Source: Candidatus Omnitrophota bacterium (GTDB lineage: Bacteria; Omnitrophota; Gorgyraeia; JABMRG01). From it: DNA of 53,221 nucleotides. Below, piece after piece: positions 11,057 through 20,173 of the stretch. The stretch is taken from positions 96,001-149,221 of the forward strand of contig JAUVHV010000003.1 in the NCBI GenBank assembly GCA_030593065.1. The letters are read 5' to 3'. The notes under the pieces are model-generated. The model was given only the letters and a program-made list of their open reading frames with translations. It searched no databases and was not told where the DNA came from. The position numbers were made by a program, and so were the translations under genes. Position 1 is the stretch's first letter. Each line of letters starts with the position of its first letter.

Positions 11057-12103
11057 ATGTTACAGATTGATATGATAATGCGTACGCTTGCTTTTAAATA
11101 TACCCTGGCAATAGGAGTTTTTATCCTGCTGGTTCTTGTGGGTTTTTTTATCAGAGGCATACTGTTAAGTGTACTTAACAGAGCTGTTAAAAAAACAGCT
11201 ATGCGTTTAGACGATATTATATTAGAAACAGTAAAAGGCCCTTCTTTTATCTGGATTCTTATACCTGCAGTATATTTCTCTTTACAGATACTCCCAAATT
11301 TTTCAGAACACTGGTCTCAAATAATAGATAGAGTATTTTTAAGCTTGATAATAATATCTGTTACATGGACTCTCGCAAACGGGATATCGAAATTGTTGGC
11401 AGAATATGCGGGCAAGGTAGCCCCAGCCCTGCCCGTTACTAGCCTGACACAGAATTTTATAAAACTCGTTATAATTGTTATCGGGCTTATGATACTTCTC
11501 GATTCATTAGGCGTAAAGATAACAACCTTAATAACAGCTCTTGGAATAGGAAGTTTAGCAGTAGCGCTGGCATTGAAGGATACGCTTTCAAACCTTTTTG
11601 CCGGTATCCATATACTTGTGGATAGGCCTATACAGATAGGACAGTTTGTCAAGCTCGATTCAGGTGAGAAGGGCTATGTTACTGAGATTGGATGGCGTTC
11701 TGTAAAGATACGAATGCTTCCGAATAATACAGTTATTATACCAAATTCCAAACTTGTAAACAGTGTTCTTAGTAATTACTACTATCCTGAGAGAGAGCTT
11801 GCCGTACTTGTCCAGGTGGGTGTCCATTATAAAAGTAACCTTGAACATGTTGAAAAGGTTACTATTGAAACAGGCGAAGAGATTATGAGAAACGCAACAG
11901 GAGGAGTGCCGGGATTTAAGCCTTTTATAAGGTATCATACATTTAATGATTTCAGCATAGACTTTACGGTTATACTCAGGGCAAAGGAGTTTGTGGATAA
12001 TTACCTTATAAAACATGAATTTATAAAAGCGTTGCATAAAAGATACAAGACAGAAGGCATTGAGATACCGTTTCCTATAAGAACGATAATGCAGGAGAAA
12101 TAA
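11057..12103 (+). CDS. MscS-family mechanosensitive ion channel
   Basis: The 348-residue protein has about five hydrophobic helices (near 15-36, 58-76, 90-115, 128-150 and 152-180). The last is the pore helix and runs into the MscS signature region ALALKDTLSNLFAGI, followed by the cytoplasmic beta domain (GEKGYVTEIGWRSVKIR, with NNTVIIPNSKL) and an alpha/beta C-terminus. MscS channels open under membrane tension and release solutes during hypo-osmotic shock. Placement directly before trehalose synthesis genes, with a 1-base TAATG overlap, suggests a joint osmotic response. GGAGG precedes the ATG. Two extra helices compared with E. coli MscS make it a larger subfamily member. Confidence 0.92.
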   Translation: MLQIDMIMRTLAFKYTLAIGVFILLVLVGFFIRGILLSVLNRAVKKTAMRLDDIILETVKGPSFIWILIPAVYFSLQILPNFSEHWSQIIDRVFLSLIIISVTWTLANGISKLLAEYAGKVAPALPVTSLTQNFIKLVIIVIGLMILLDSLGVKITTLITALGIGSLAVALALKDTLSNLFAGIHILVDRPIQIGQFVKLDSGEKGYVTEIGWRSVKIRMLPNNTVIIPNSKLVNSVLSNYYYPERELAVLVQVGVHYKSNLEHVEKVTIETGEEIMRNATGGVPGFKPFIRYHTFNDFSIDFTVILRAKEFVDNYLIKHEFIKALHKRYKTEGIEIPFPIRTIMQEK

Positions 12104-13599
12104 TGGCATATACAAAGAAGGATCTACAAGATACTGTAAAAGAGATGCTTGGTGATAGGCTTCTTGTGATTGTCTCTAATCGCGAACCATATCTTCATAG
12201 TATACGCGAGGGTAAAATTTGTTGTAGCCGTCCAACAGGGGGCGCTGTTACCGCGCTCGATCCTGTTATGCGTGCCTGCGGTGGTGTGTGGGTTGCTTAT
12301 GGCTCAGGGAAAGCGGATAAACAGGCCGTAGATAATAATAATCATGTGAAGGTTCCGCCTGATGACCCTTCATATACTTTAAGAAGGGTATGGTTGAGTA
12401 AAGAAGAGGAAGCAGGCTACTATTATGGCTTCTCAAACAAAGGCTTGTGGCCTCTCTGCCACATAGCGTATACCAGGCCGGAATTTAATGAAAATGAATG
12501 GCGGGATTACTATAATGTAAATAAAAAGTTTGTTGACGCGGTACTTGAGGAGATAGGCCAAAGGAAAGCATTTGTCTGGGTGCAGGATTACCACCTGATG
12601 CTTGTGCCCCAGATGCTTAAAAAGAAAAGGCCTGATCTGATAGTATCCCATTTTTGGCATATACCCTGGCCCAATTCAGAGGTTTTCAGAATTTGCCCGA
12701 AACAGAAAAAGCTTGTTGAAGGCCTTCTTTCGAATGATCTTTTGGGTTTTCACATACGTTACCACTGTGAAAATTTTTTTGACACAGTAGAAAAAACACT
12801 TGAGGCAAGAATAGACAGGGAAAGGTATTCGATTATCCATAACGGCCACGAGACACTTGTAAGGGCATTTCCGATAAGTGTTGATTTTAACGCTATTGAA
12901 AAAAAATCTAATACTCCGAATATGAAAAAGTTGGTTTCACCACTTATTGAGGAATATAATCTGCATGGGATAGATTATGTTATGTTTGGTTTAGACAGGA
13001 TAGATTATACAAAAGGCATAATTGAGCGGATAAGGGCATTAGACAGATTTCTTGAGAAATACCCGAAATATAAAGGGAAGATCGCTTTTATACAGATTGG
13101 CGATCTTAGCAGGATACATCTCCAGGTATATAAGGATTTAAATGACGAGATAAATGCTGTGGTGGAAGAGGTCAACTGGAAACACTCTACTGAAACCTGG
13201 GCACCTATTATTATGGTAAGGCGCCACCTTCTCTTTGACGAGATACTCGCGTTTTACAAGTTAGCTGATATTTGCGTGGTAAGCTCTTTGCATGATGGCA
13301 TGAATATTGTCGCTAAAGAATATATATCAGCAAGGACGGATGGGGATGGAGTTCTTTTGTTGAGCCAATTTACAGGTGCAGCGCGGGAATTATCAGATGC
13401 AATATATTTTAATCCTTTTGATATAGAAGAGTTCGCGGAGAAGATAAGGCAAGCCATAGAGATGCCTGCCAAGGAACGTAAACAGAGAATGACAGCACTT
13501 CGCGAGGTAGTATCTGAAAAGAATATATATAAATGGGCAGGTAATATTATCTCAGAATTCGGCAAGATACATAGTTGTTCAGCGGCAAAAAGAACCTAA
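12103..13599 (+). CDS. otsA: Trehalose-6-phosphate synthase (GT20)
   Basis: OtsA joins glucose from UDP-glucose to glucose-6-phosphate, giving trehalose-6-phosphate. The 498-residue protein shows GT20 segments: SNREPY near the N-terminus, RPTGGAVTALDPV, WVQDYHLMLVPQML, HFWHIPWPNSEVF and ICVVSSLHDGMNIVAKEY, the last for nucleotide-sugar binding. The length is close to the bacterial enzyme. Its ATG shares one base with the MscS stop. The C-terminus overlaps the possible otsB start, so otsA-otsB forms the full two-step trehalose pathway. Confidence 0.94.
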   Translation: MAYTKKDLQDTVKEMLGDRLLVIVSNREPYLHSIREGKICCSRPTGGAVTALDPVMRACGGVWVAYGSGKADKQAVDNNNHVKVPPDDPSYTLRRVWLSKEEEAGYYYGFSNKGLWPLCHIAYTRPEFNENEWRDYYNVNKKFVDAVLEEIGQRKAFVWVQDYHLMLVPQMLKKKRPDLIVSHFWHIPWPNSEVFRICPKQKKLVEGLLSNDLLGFHIRYHCENFFDTVEKTLEARIDRERYSIIHNGHETLVRAFPISVDFNAIEKKSNTPNMKKLVSPLIEEYNLHGIDYVMFGLDRIDYTKGIIERIRALDRFLEKYPKYKGKIAFIQIGDLSRIHLQVYKDLNDEINAVVEEVNWKHSTETWAPIIMVRRHLLFDEILAFYKLADICVVSSLHDGMNIVAKEYISARTDGDGVLLLSQFTGAARELSDAIYFNPFDIEEFAEKIRQAIEMPAKERKQRMTALREVVSEKNIYKWAGNIISEFGKIHSCSAAKRT

Positions 13600-14402
13600 T
13601 TGAGAATAGATTGAAATCTCTTTTCTTTAACCTAAAATATATATTTTCTGAAATTTCTAAAACAGGACGTATATTTCTTTTCTTAGATTACGATGGTACG
13701 CTTTGCCCCATTGTGAAAAGGCCTGACAGGGCAACCCTGCCCTTAAAAACACGAAATATCTTAAGCAGGCTCGCTGATAACAGGCGCATAGTGGTTTCTA
13801 TTGTAAGCGGACGTATGCTAAGGCAGGTTAAAAATCTGGTCGGGCTAAAAGGCATACATTATGCTGGTTGTCACGGACTTGAGATAGAGAAAGATGACAA
13901 AGCTTATCTTTTCCCGAAGCTTTCAAAATCAAAGATACGGATAAATGGCTTAAAGAGAAGATTAAAAATAGAATTAAGCGCTATAACCGGCTGGGAGATA
14001 GAGGAGAAAGATATAATTTTTGCGTTGCATTACAGAAGGGTAAAGAGCAGCAATATACAGAAGCTAAAAAATATATTTTATAATATTGCCAAGCCTTATA
14101 CATCAAAAGGAGAAATAGTTACAGCAAGTGGGAAGATGGTGCTTGAGGTAAGGCCCGCTCTCAATTGGGATAAAGGCAGATACTGTTTATACCTTATGAA
14201 TAAACTTAAGCATAAAGATGAAAGAATAATACCTCTTTACATAGGTGATGATACGACTGATGAGACAGCTTTTAAGGTATTAAGGAGGAAAGGCATTACT
14301 ATCTTTGTAAAGGGAGAAAGAAAAACCTCGCTTGCGGAATATTATCTCGGTTCTACAAACGAGGTTACAGATTTTTTAGGCCGGCTCAACCGGCAGTTTT
14401 AA
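13575..14402 (+). CDS. otsB: Trehalose-6-phosphate phosphatase
   Basis: OtsB removes phosphate from trehalose-6-phosphate. The up to 275-residue protein is a HAD-superfamily enzyme: motif I FLDYDGT with the nucleophile D38 and acid D40, the SGR motif II region, and YIGDDTTDE near residue 223 for the magnesium acidic pair. The start is uncertain: a TTG at 13575 overlaps otsA by 25 bases, and another TTG at 13611 would still keep the whole HAD domain. No good ribosome site supports either. Its stop overlaps the convergent rpmB stop by 4 bases. Confidence 0.9.
   Translation: MFSGKKNLIENRLKSLFFNLKYIFSEISKTGRIFLFLDYDGTLCPIVKRPDRATLPLKTRNILSRLADNRRIVVSIVSGRMLRQVKNLVGLKGIHYAGCHGLEIEKDDKAYLFPKLSKSKIRINGLKRRLKIELSAITGWEIEEKDIIFALHYRRVKSSNIQKLKNIFYNIAKPYTSKGEIVTASGKMVLEVRPALNWDKGRYCLYLMNKLKHKDERIIPLYIGDDTTDETAFKVLRRKGITIFVKGERKTSLAEYYLGSTNEVTDFLGRLNRQF
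14380..14400 (+). terminator. Short hairpin terminator at the end of otsB
   Basis: GCCGG (14380-14384) and CCGGC (14390-14394) form a 5-bp GC stem with loop CTCAA, then AGTTTT. It lies inside the last codons of otsB where it meets the convergent rpmB gene. The T-tract is short. Confidence 0.4.
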
Positions 14403-14629
14403 ATAGCTTTTTTGACTTTACCATTTTTGATACATTCAACGCAGACAACAATAGTCTTTTTACTTTTTCCTACTATGGCTTTTATCTTTTTCAGATTAGG
14501 CAGGAAACGACGCTTGTTGGTACGAACTATCTTTTGGCCTACTCCGCCTTTTCTCTTAGGCATACCGCGGCGGGTTACTGTTCTTCCCGCTGTCGGGCCT
14601 TTACCGCAGATCTCACATTTTCTTGACAT
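14399..14629 (-). CDS. rpmB: 50S ribosomal protein bL28
   Basis: L28 is a small subunit of the large ribosomal particle. The 76-residue protein starts with MSRKCEICGKGPTAG and keeps cysteines C5, C8, C63 and C66, the zinc-binding (C+) form of L28. It is rich in Lys and Arg, as expected. The - strand ATG has a strong GGAGG site (about 8 bases upstream) and its own promoter. It is the only - strand gene in the window and stands alone, tail to tail with otsB. Confidence 0.95.
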   Translation of the reverse strand: MSRKCEICGKGPTAGRTVTRRGMPKRKGGVGQKIVRTNKRRFLPNLKKIKAIVGKSKKTIVVCVECIKNGKVKKAI

Positions 14630-14669
14630 ATTTAATTAACCTCCTTGAGAATTACCTTAAATTTGTGTT

Positions 14670-14698
14670 ATGATACCACAATATTTGGATTTGTGCAA
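14670..14698 (-). promoter_or_regulatory. Promoter of rpmB
   Basis: On the - strand, TTGCAC (14693-14698) and TATCAT (14670-14675) are 17 bases apart. TGG directly before TATCAT gives an extended -10. It lies about 40 bases upstream of the rpmB ATG. Confidence 0.6.
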
Positions 14699-14745
14699 GT
14701 AAAATGAGCGCATAACTTACGCCCAATTAGAAGAAGGATTTACCT

Positions 14746-16827
14746 ATGCGAGTAGATACAGCAGATAGATCAGCACAGTATATAAAAGGGGTTGGCCCTG
14801 ACAGGCTAAAGCTTTTAAAGCGCTTAGGGATTTCTACAATAAAAGACTCTCTCAGATATTTTCCAGCACGTTATGAGGACCGTAGTAATATAAAACCTAT
14901 TTCACAACTTAAACCTGATATATACCAGACAATAAAAGGCAAAGTTGTTTCTTCAAGTATATTCAGGACCAGGAGCGCTATGACAATTTTTCAACTTGTT
15001 GTTTCAGATGGTACTGCCAGGCTCTACTGTCTTTGGTTTCGACAACCATATATGAAAAAGTATTTCAAAGAGAACGATATAATAATACTATACGGTAAGA
15101 TCCAGAAGGCCACAAAGCTCCAGGTTATACACCCTGAATATGAGATTATAAGAGATGAGGCGAGGCAGGAGGATACTGTGCATACAGGAAGGATTGTCCC
15201 TATATACCCTCTGGCATCAGGAGTTAATCAGAGAAGCCTAAGGCGCATAATAAAGAACTCTATTGAGCAGTATGCCTCTTATGTTGACGAGATCCTTCCG
15301 GTACGTATACAGGCCAGGCATAAATTACTCGATATCTGTTCAGCTATAAAGAATATCCATTTTCCGTCAAATGAAAGCCAAAGAGAGCAGGCCAGAAGAA
15401 AGATAGTCTTTGATGAATTTTTTTTATTGCAGCTTGTTCTTGCTATAAAAAGGTATAAACTAAAAAATATGCCAAATGGCAAAGCTCACATGGTTGAGCA
15501 AAGAAAAGAGGAAGAATTTTTTAAGGGTCTTCCTTTTAGGCCAACAGATGCCCAGAAGAGAGTGATAAAGGATGTCAAAGTAGATATGAGAAACCCGAGG
15601 CCTATGAACCGCTTAATACAAGGTGAGGTAGGGTCCGGAAAGACCCTTATTTCTGCTTATGGGTTTTTTCTTACAGTAGTAAATAATCATCAGGGAGCGA
15701 TAATGGTACCAACAGAGATACTTGCAAAACAGCATTATCTTGCCTTTTGCAGCCTTTTTGCCCCGCTTGGCATAACAATAGCGCTTCTTATAAATGGTAT
15801 GAAAAAAAAAGAAAAAGATGAGGTGCTTCAGTCTATAGCTTCAGGTTTGGTCGATATAGTAGTCGGCACGCACACGCTTATTCAGAAAAAGATTGAGTTC
15901 AAGGATTTAGGCCTTTTGGTCATAGATGAACAACATAAGTTTGGCGTTGAACAGAGAGGCGCGCTTAAGATGAAGGCAAAAAATTATGATATACTGATAA
16001 TGACAGCAACGCCCATACCGCGTACAATGGCAATGACACTCTATGGAGACATGGATATATCAATAGTCGACGAGCTCCCGCAGGGAAAAAGGGATGTTAA
16101 GACTATGTGGGTTGATAGCTCACGTATTAATGAGGTATATGTTTTTGTCAGGGAGCAACTTAAGGAGAAGAAGCAGGCATATATAATATATCCGGTAATA
16201 GATGAATCTTCAGCATTTAAGTCAGAAGGCGCTGCTAAGATGTATAAAAAGTTACAAGATGATATATTCCGAGATTTTAAGGTGGGCCTGATACACGGCA
16301 GGCTTGATGATAATGAAAAGCATGGTATTATGAAAAATTTTAAGAAGGGGGAGATCGATCTGTTGGTCGCGACTACTATTGTAGAAGTAGGCATAGATAT
16401 ATCTAACGCTTCTGTCATGGTAATAGAAAATGCAGAGCGTTTTGGCTTAAGCCAGTTACATCAGTTGAGGGGCAGAATAGGCAGGGGAAAAGGCCCATCA
16501 TACTGCCTGCTTGTATCAGATGCCAGGACAGAAGAGGCAAGACAGAGGCTTGAAGCGATAGCGAATACAGAGGATGGTTTTAAGATTGCGCAGGAAGACC
16601 TGAACATAAGAGGCCCTGGAGAACTTTTCGGAAAAAGACAACATGGGCTCCCGGAGCTTGCTCTTGGAAATCTGCTGTCTGATGTTGATATATTAGAAGA
16701 AGCACGCAAGGAGGCCTTTAGCCTTGTTGAAGAGGATCCTAAGCTTTGCCACCCTTCTTACACAGAACTTAGAAAAGAACTAAATGAAAATTTTAAGGAC
16801 AAATTTCATTTCGGGTTGATAGGTTAA
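14746..16827 (+). CDS. recG: ATP-dependent DNA helicase RecG
   Basis: RecG remodels stalled replication forks and branched DNA. The 693-residue protein has the N-terminal wedge/OB domain (about 1-230, starting with an IKGVGPDRLKLLKRLGI helix-hairpin-helix-like segment) and two superfamily 2 helicase domains. Visible motifs are Walker A GEVGSGKT near residue 294, the DEQH box in VIDEQHKFGVEQR, MTATPIPRTMA, and QLRGRIGRG. Length and motifs match the family. GAAGGATT precedes the ATG, 9 bases or fewer away. Confidence 0.96.
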   Translation: MRVDTADRSAQYIKGVGPDRLKLLKRLGISTIKDSLRYFPARYEDRSNIKPISQLKPDIYQTIKGKVVSSSIFRTRSAMTIFQLVVSDGTARLYCLWFRQPYMKKYFKENDIIILYGKIQKATKLQVIHPEYEIIRDEARQEDTVHTGRIVPIYPLASGVNQRSLRRIIKNSIEQYASYVDEILPVRIQARHKLLDICSAIKNIHFPSNESQREQARRKIVFDEFFLLQLVLAIKRYKLKNMPNGKAHMVEQRKEEEFFKGLPFRPTDAQKRVIKDVKVDMRNPRPMNRLIQGEVGSGKTLISAYGFFLTVVNNHQGAIMVPTEILAKQHYLAFCSLFAPLGITIALLINGMKKKEKDEVLQSIASGLVDIVVGTHTLIQKKIEFKDLGLLVIDEQHKFGVEQRGALKMKAKNYDILIMTATPIPRTMAMTLYGDMDISIVDELPQGKRDVKTMWVDSSRINEVYVFVREQLKEKKQAYIIYPVIDESSAFKSEGAAKMYKKLQDDIFRDFKVGLIHGRLDDNEKHGIMKNFKKGEIDLLVATTIVEVGIDISNASVMVIENAERFGLSQLHQLRGRIGRGKGPSYCLLVSDARTEEARQRLEAIANTEDGFKIAQEDLNIRGPGELFGKRQHGLPELALGNLLSDVDILEEARKEAFSLVEEDPKLCHPSYTELRKELNENFKDKFHFGLIG

Positions 16828-16832
16828 AAGGT

Positions 16833-16862
16833 TCCGCCAAAGGCGGATCAGCCTCTGGCTGA
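16833..16862 (+). repeat. Pair of adjacent 6-bp stem hairpins between recG and rsmD
   Basis: TCCGCC-AAA-GGCGGA (16833-16847) is followed at once by TCAGCC-TCT-GGCTGA (16848-16862). Each has a perfect 6-bp stem and a 3-base loop. Downstream on the + strand is an A-run, not a T-run, so it is not a typical terminator. It may be a small intergenic repeat. Confidence 0.7.
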
Positions 16863-16873
16863 AAAAGGATGCA

Positions 16874-17485
16874 ATGAGAGTAGTTGCCGGAAGATATAAA
16901 GGCCGAAGATTATTCATGCCTAAGGGGATAAGGCCTACAAAAGATAATGTAAAAGAGTCTTTATTTAATGTGCTGGCTGCTGATGTTAAAGGCGCGTGCG
17001 TACTTGATCTCTTTTCAGGAAGCGGTTCTTTAGGTATCGAGGCTTTGAGCAGAGAGGCAGAAGAGGTTGTTTTTGTTGACAACAGCAAGGTATGCACGGA
17101 TATTATTGACAGAAGTATCACAAAGATAGTACCTAATGATGAAACAGCCAGCATCAGGATAATTACTATGGATGCCTGCGCCGCTATCAGGCTTATGCAT
17201 AAAGAGAATAAAAAGTTTGATATTGTAATCCTGGATCCCCCATATAACAAATTTTCCCGATCTTTTGATAAAGAGAGAGGGCCCGCTCAATATAATAGAA
17301 ATCGCATAAGAAAGTGCTTGAAGTATATTACTGTATATGATATACTCCCTCATTCAGGATTAGTTGCGGTAGAGCATTTTAAAAAAGATAGTTTACCTGT
17401 TAAAATTGAAGACCTGAGGTTATTACGCCAGCTTAAATATGGCGATACTATAATAAGTATATACACTAGGAGTAAAGATGACTAA
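16874..17485 (+). CDS. rsmD: 16S rRNA (guanine(966)-N(2))-methyltransferase RsmD
   Basis: RsmD methylates G966 of 16S rRNA using S-adenosylmethionine. The 203-residue protein begins MRVVAGRYKGRRL, has the SAM-binding loop DLFSGSGSLGIEA (45-57) and the catalytic DPPY (121-124). Length is normal. AAAGG precedes the ATG. It overlaps coaD by 8 bases, a pairing found in many genomes. Confidence 0.93.
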   Translation: MRVVAGRYKGRRLFMPKGIRPTKDNVKESLFNVLAADVKGACVLDLFSGSGSLGIEALSREAEEVVFVDNSKVCTDIIDRSITKIVPNDETASIRIITMDACAAIRLMHKENKKFDIVILDPPYNKFSRSFDKERGPAQYNRNRIRKCLKYITVYDILPHSGLVAVEHFKKDSLPVKIEDLRLLRQLKYGDTIISIYTRSKDD

Positions 17486-17966
17486 AACAGCGATATATCC
17501 TGGAAGTTTTGATCCAATTACCTACGGCCATATTGATCTTATGAAGAGAGCGGCAAAGATCTTCAAGAAAGTGATAGTGGCAGTTGCTGATAATAGTTCT
17601 AAGGATAACTTTTTTACGCTTAAAGAACGGGTTATGCTTATAAAGCGGGTAACAGCAGATTTGGATAATATTGAAGTTGATAGCTATGAAGGCCTATCAA
17701 TAGATTATGTCAGGAGCAAAGGTTCTTACGTTATTATTCGAGGTGTAAGAATGATATCAGATTTTGAATATGAGTTTCAGATGGCTCTTACAAACAGGCG
17801 TTTGAGTAAAAATGTGGAGACCATATTCCTGATGCCTAATGAATCCTACTCATATCTTTCGTCAAAACTTATTAAGGAAGCAGCTTTTTTAGGCGCGGAT
17901 ATAAGCTGTTTTGTGCCTAAATTTGTTGCGGCAGCGATTAAAAAGAAGCTGTTAAAGAAAAAATAG
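17478..17966 (+). CDS. coaD: Pantetheine-phosphate adenylyltransferase
   Basis: CoaD adenylylates 4'-phosphopantetheine, the next-to-last step of coenzyme A synthesis. The 162-residue protein shows GSFDP (9-13) with the nucleotidyltransferase TYGH motif (15-18), the RGVRMISDFEYEFQMA segment and SSKLIKEAA near the C-terminus. The ATG lies inside rsmD with GGAG 6 bases upstream. Coenzyme A supply fits with the following pta-ackA pair. Confidence 0.96.
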   Translation: MTKTAIYPGSFDPITYGHIDLMKRAAKIFKKVIVAVADNSSKDNFFTLKERVMLIKRVTADLDNIEVDSYEGLSIDYVRSKGSYVIIRGVRMISDFEYEFQMALTNRRLSKNVETIFLMPNESYSYLSSKLIKEAAFLGADISCFVPKFVAAAIKKKLLKKK

Positions 17967-17975
17967 AGGAATAAG

Positions 17976-19001
17976 ATGCTAAAAGTAGTAGCAGGATTAA
18001 GGGAAAGGGCAAAAAGGAAAAAGCACAGAATAGTTCTTCCGGAAGGCGAAGATTTAAGGATTATTCAAGCCTCAGACTATATAAATCGTGAAAATCTCGC
18101 TGAACTTATACTATTAGGCAACAGGGATAGAATAGATGCTATTTGCAAAGAGAGAGGTTTAAACTTAAGCGGTGTAGAGATTATCGATCCTGCTTCTTCA
18201 GTAGAGCTGGACGATTTTACGCATAAACTTTATCAGATACGCAAACACAAGGAGATGGAAGAAGAAGATGCAAGAAGGCTTCTTATAGAAAAGCCTGTAT
18301 ATTATGGAGCAATGCTTGTAAAGAAAGGTAGAGCCGATGGTTTTGTAGCGGGCGCAATACATACGACACGAGATGTAGCAAGGGCAGCGCTCTGGTGTAT
18401 TGGAATAGATCCTAAAATAAGGACGATGTCAAGTTCTTTTATAATGGTGCTTGCAGATGAAAGCTTTGGCGAAGAAGGTGTTATTATATTTGCGGATTGC
18501 GGTATTGTCCCGGAGCCATCTCCAAGGCAACTTGCAAATATAGCTATGTCAGCAAGCAGGCTTATGAAGAATATATTCGCGGTGATACCAAAGGTTGCAA
18601 TTTTAAGCTTTTCTACAAAAGGCAGCGGCAAAACAGAAAAGACTGAAAGATTGGTACAGGCAGTTGCGATAGCCAAGGAGAAGTATCCGGATCTTTTAAT
18701 CGATGGCGAGCTTCAAGTAGATGCCGCGCTTGTACCTGAAGTAGCGCGAATAAAAGCGCCGGAGAGTTCTGTGGGCGGAATGGCGAATGTGCTGATATTC
18801 CCAAACCTGGAATCAGGTAACATAGCTTATAAGCTTACGGAGAGGCTCGCAAGAGCACGCGCCTTGGGCCCGCTATTGCATGGCGTATTGTCCCCCTGCA
18901 GTGATCTTTCCAGGGGGTGCTCTGCAGAAGATATTATTGATGTAGTATGCGTAACATCTATGCGTTGTGCGCATATTGATAGTTCTGAGTTGAAAACTTA
19001 G
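17976..19001 (+). CDS. pta: Phosphate acetyltransferase
   Basis: Pta converts acetyl-CoA and phosphate to acetyl phosphate. The 341-residue protein is the short single-domain form. It has RKKHRIVLPEGED at the N-terminus, DGFVAGAIHTTRDVAR, the STKGSGKTEKTERL segment and SSVGGMANVLIFPNLESGN near the C-terminus. GAGGA precedes the ATG. With ackA 23 bases downstream it would give ATP from acetyl-CoA, which suits a fermentative or acetogenic-style lifestyle. A phosphobutyryl-type substrate cannot be excluded by eye but is less likely. Confidence 0.93.
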   Translation: MLKVVAGLRERAKRKKHRIVLPEGEDLRIIQASDYINRENLAELILLGNRDRIDAICKERGLNLSGVEIIDPASSVELDDFTHKLYQIRKHKEMEEEDARRLLIEKPVYYGAMLVKKGRADGFVAGAIHTTRDVARAALWCIGIDPKIRTMSSSFIMVLADESFGEEGVIIFADCGIVPEPSPRQLANIAMSASRLMKNIFAVIPKVAILSFSTKGSGKTEKTERLVQAVAIAKEKYPDLLIDGELQVDAALVPEVARIKAPESSVGGMANVLIFPNLESGNIAYKLTERLARARALGPLLHGVLSPCSDLSRGCSAEDIIDVVCVTSMRCAHIDSSELKT

Positions 19002-19024
19002 AATTTGGGAAATAACACTAAGCC

Positions 19025-20173
19025 ATGAAAATACTTGTAATAAACAGTGGTTCGTCAAGTATAAAGTATCAATTTTTTAATACCGAGAAATCAGAGCCTT
19101 TATGCAGAGGTATAGTTGAGAGGATCGGTTCAGGAAAAAGCAGCTTAAGGCATTACAAATATAAGAAGAGGCCATTTGTATCGACAGTAGATGCTGTTGA
19201 TCATAACCAGGCAATAAGGCATATATTCGGCATGTTGACCTGTCCTGAACTTGGTGTGATAGGTTCTTACAAAGAGATCTCAGCTATTGGCCACCGTGTT
19301 GTCCATGGCGCGGAACTATTTTCACAGCCTACTCTTATTGACACAAAGGTAATAAAGGCAATAGAGAAATTTAATGATTTAGCGCCACTGCATAATCCCC
19401 CCGCACTTTTAGGTATCCGTGCCTGTAGAAGGTTCGCGAAAGGCATTGCTCAGGTAGCTGTATTTGATACCGCGTTTCATCAGACAATACCTTCATATGC
19501 GTATATTTATGGCATACCGTATGAATTTTACAGCAGATACAAGATAAGGCGTTATGGTTTTCATGGCACAAGCCATAAATTTGTAGCAGAACAGGCAGCC
19601 AGGATAATGAAGAGGCCGCGCGCGAAGCTTAAGCTGGTTACCTGCCACCTCGGAAATGGCTGCAGCATAACAGCTATTAAAAATGGAAGATCAATGGATA
19701 CGAGTATGGGGCTTACACCACTTGAAGGGCTTTTGATGGGCACGAGGTGCGGAGACATAGACCCCGCTGTAGTCCTTTATATAATGGAGAAAAAAGATCT
19801 CAGTATAAAATCAGCCGATAACCTGCTTAATAAAGAGAGCGGCATGCTCGGGCTATCGGGAATAAGCAATGATATGAGGGATATCCAGAGAAAAGCAAGA
19901 GCTGGTAATAAGCGTTCAAAGTTGACGCTTGATATTTTTGTTTATCGCATAAAAAAATATATAGGCGCATATACCGCTTCAATGGATGGATTGGACGCTA
20001 TTGTGCTGACAGGCGGCATAGGTGAAAATAGCCGTCTTATAAGAAAAAGAATAAATAAAGGACTTAAGAATTTTCTTACCAAATTTAACGCGAAACTGCT
20101 CGTTATTCCTACTAATGAGGAGTTGATGATTTCGCGCGAGGCAGCGGAAGTAATTAAGAAGCGAAAAAAATGA
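19025..20173 (+). CDS. ackA: Acetate kinase
   Basis: AckA makes ATP and acetate from acetyl phosphate and ADP. The 382-residue protein shows INSGSSSIKYQFF at the N-terminus, GHRVVHG, GFHGTSHKFV, CHLGNGCSITAI and the DTSMGLTPLEGLLMGTRCGD signature. It is close to the usual length of about 400. It follows pta directly, and its stop overlaps the DUF177 gene as ATGA. Confidence 0.96.
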   Translation: MKILVINSGSSSIKYQFFNTEKSEPLCRGIVERIGSGKSSLRHYKYKKRPFVSTVDAVDHNQAIRHIFGMLTCPELGVIGSYKEISAIGHRVVHGAELFSQPTLIDTKVIKAIEKFNDLAPLHNPPALLGIRACRRFAKGIAQVAVFDTAFHQTIPSYAYIYGIPYEFYSRYKIRRYGFHGTSHKFVAEQAARIMKRPRAKLKLVTCHLGNGCSITAIKNGRSMDTSMGLTPLEGLLMGTRCGDIDPAVVLYIMEKKDLSIKSADNLLNKESGMLGLSGISNDMRDIQRKARAGNKRSKLTLDIFVYRIKKYIGAYTASMDGLDAIVLTGGIGENSRLIRKRINKGLKNFLTKFNAKLLVIPTNEELMISREAAEVIKKRKK

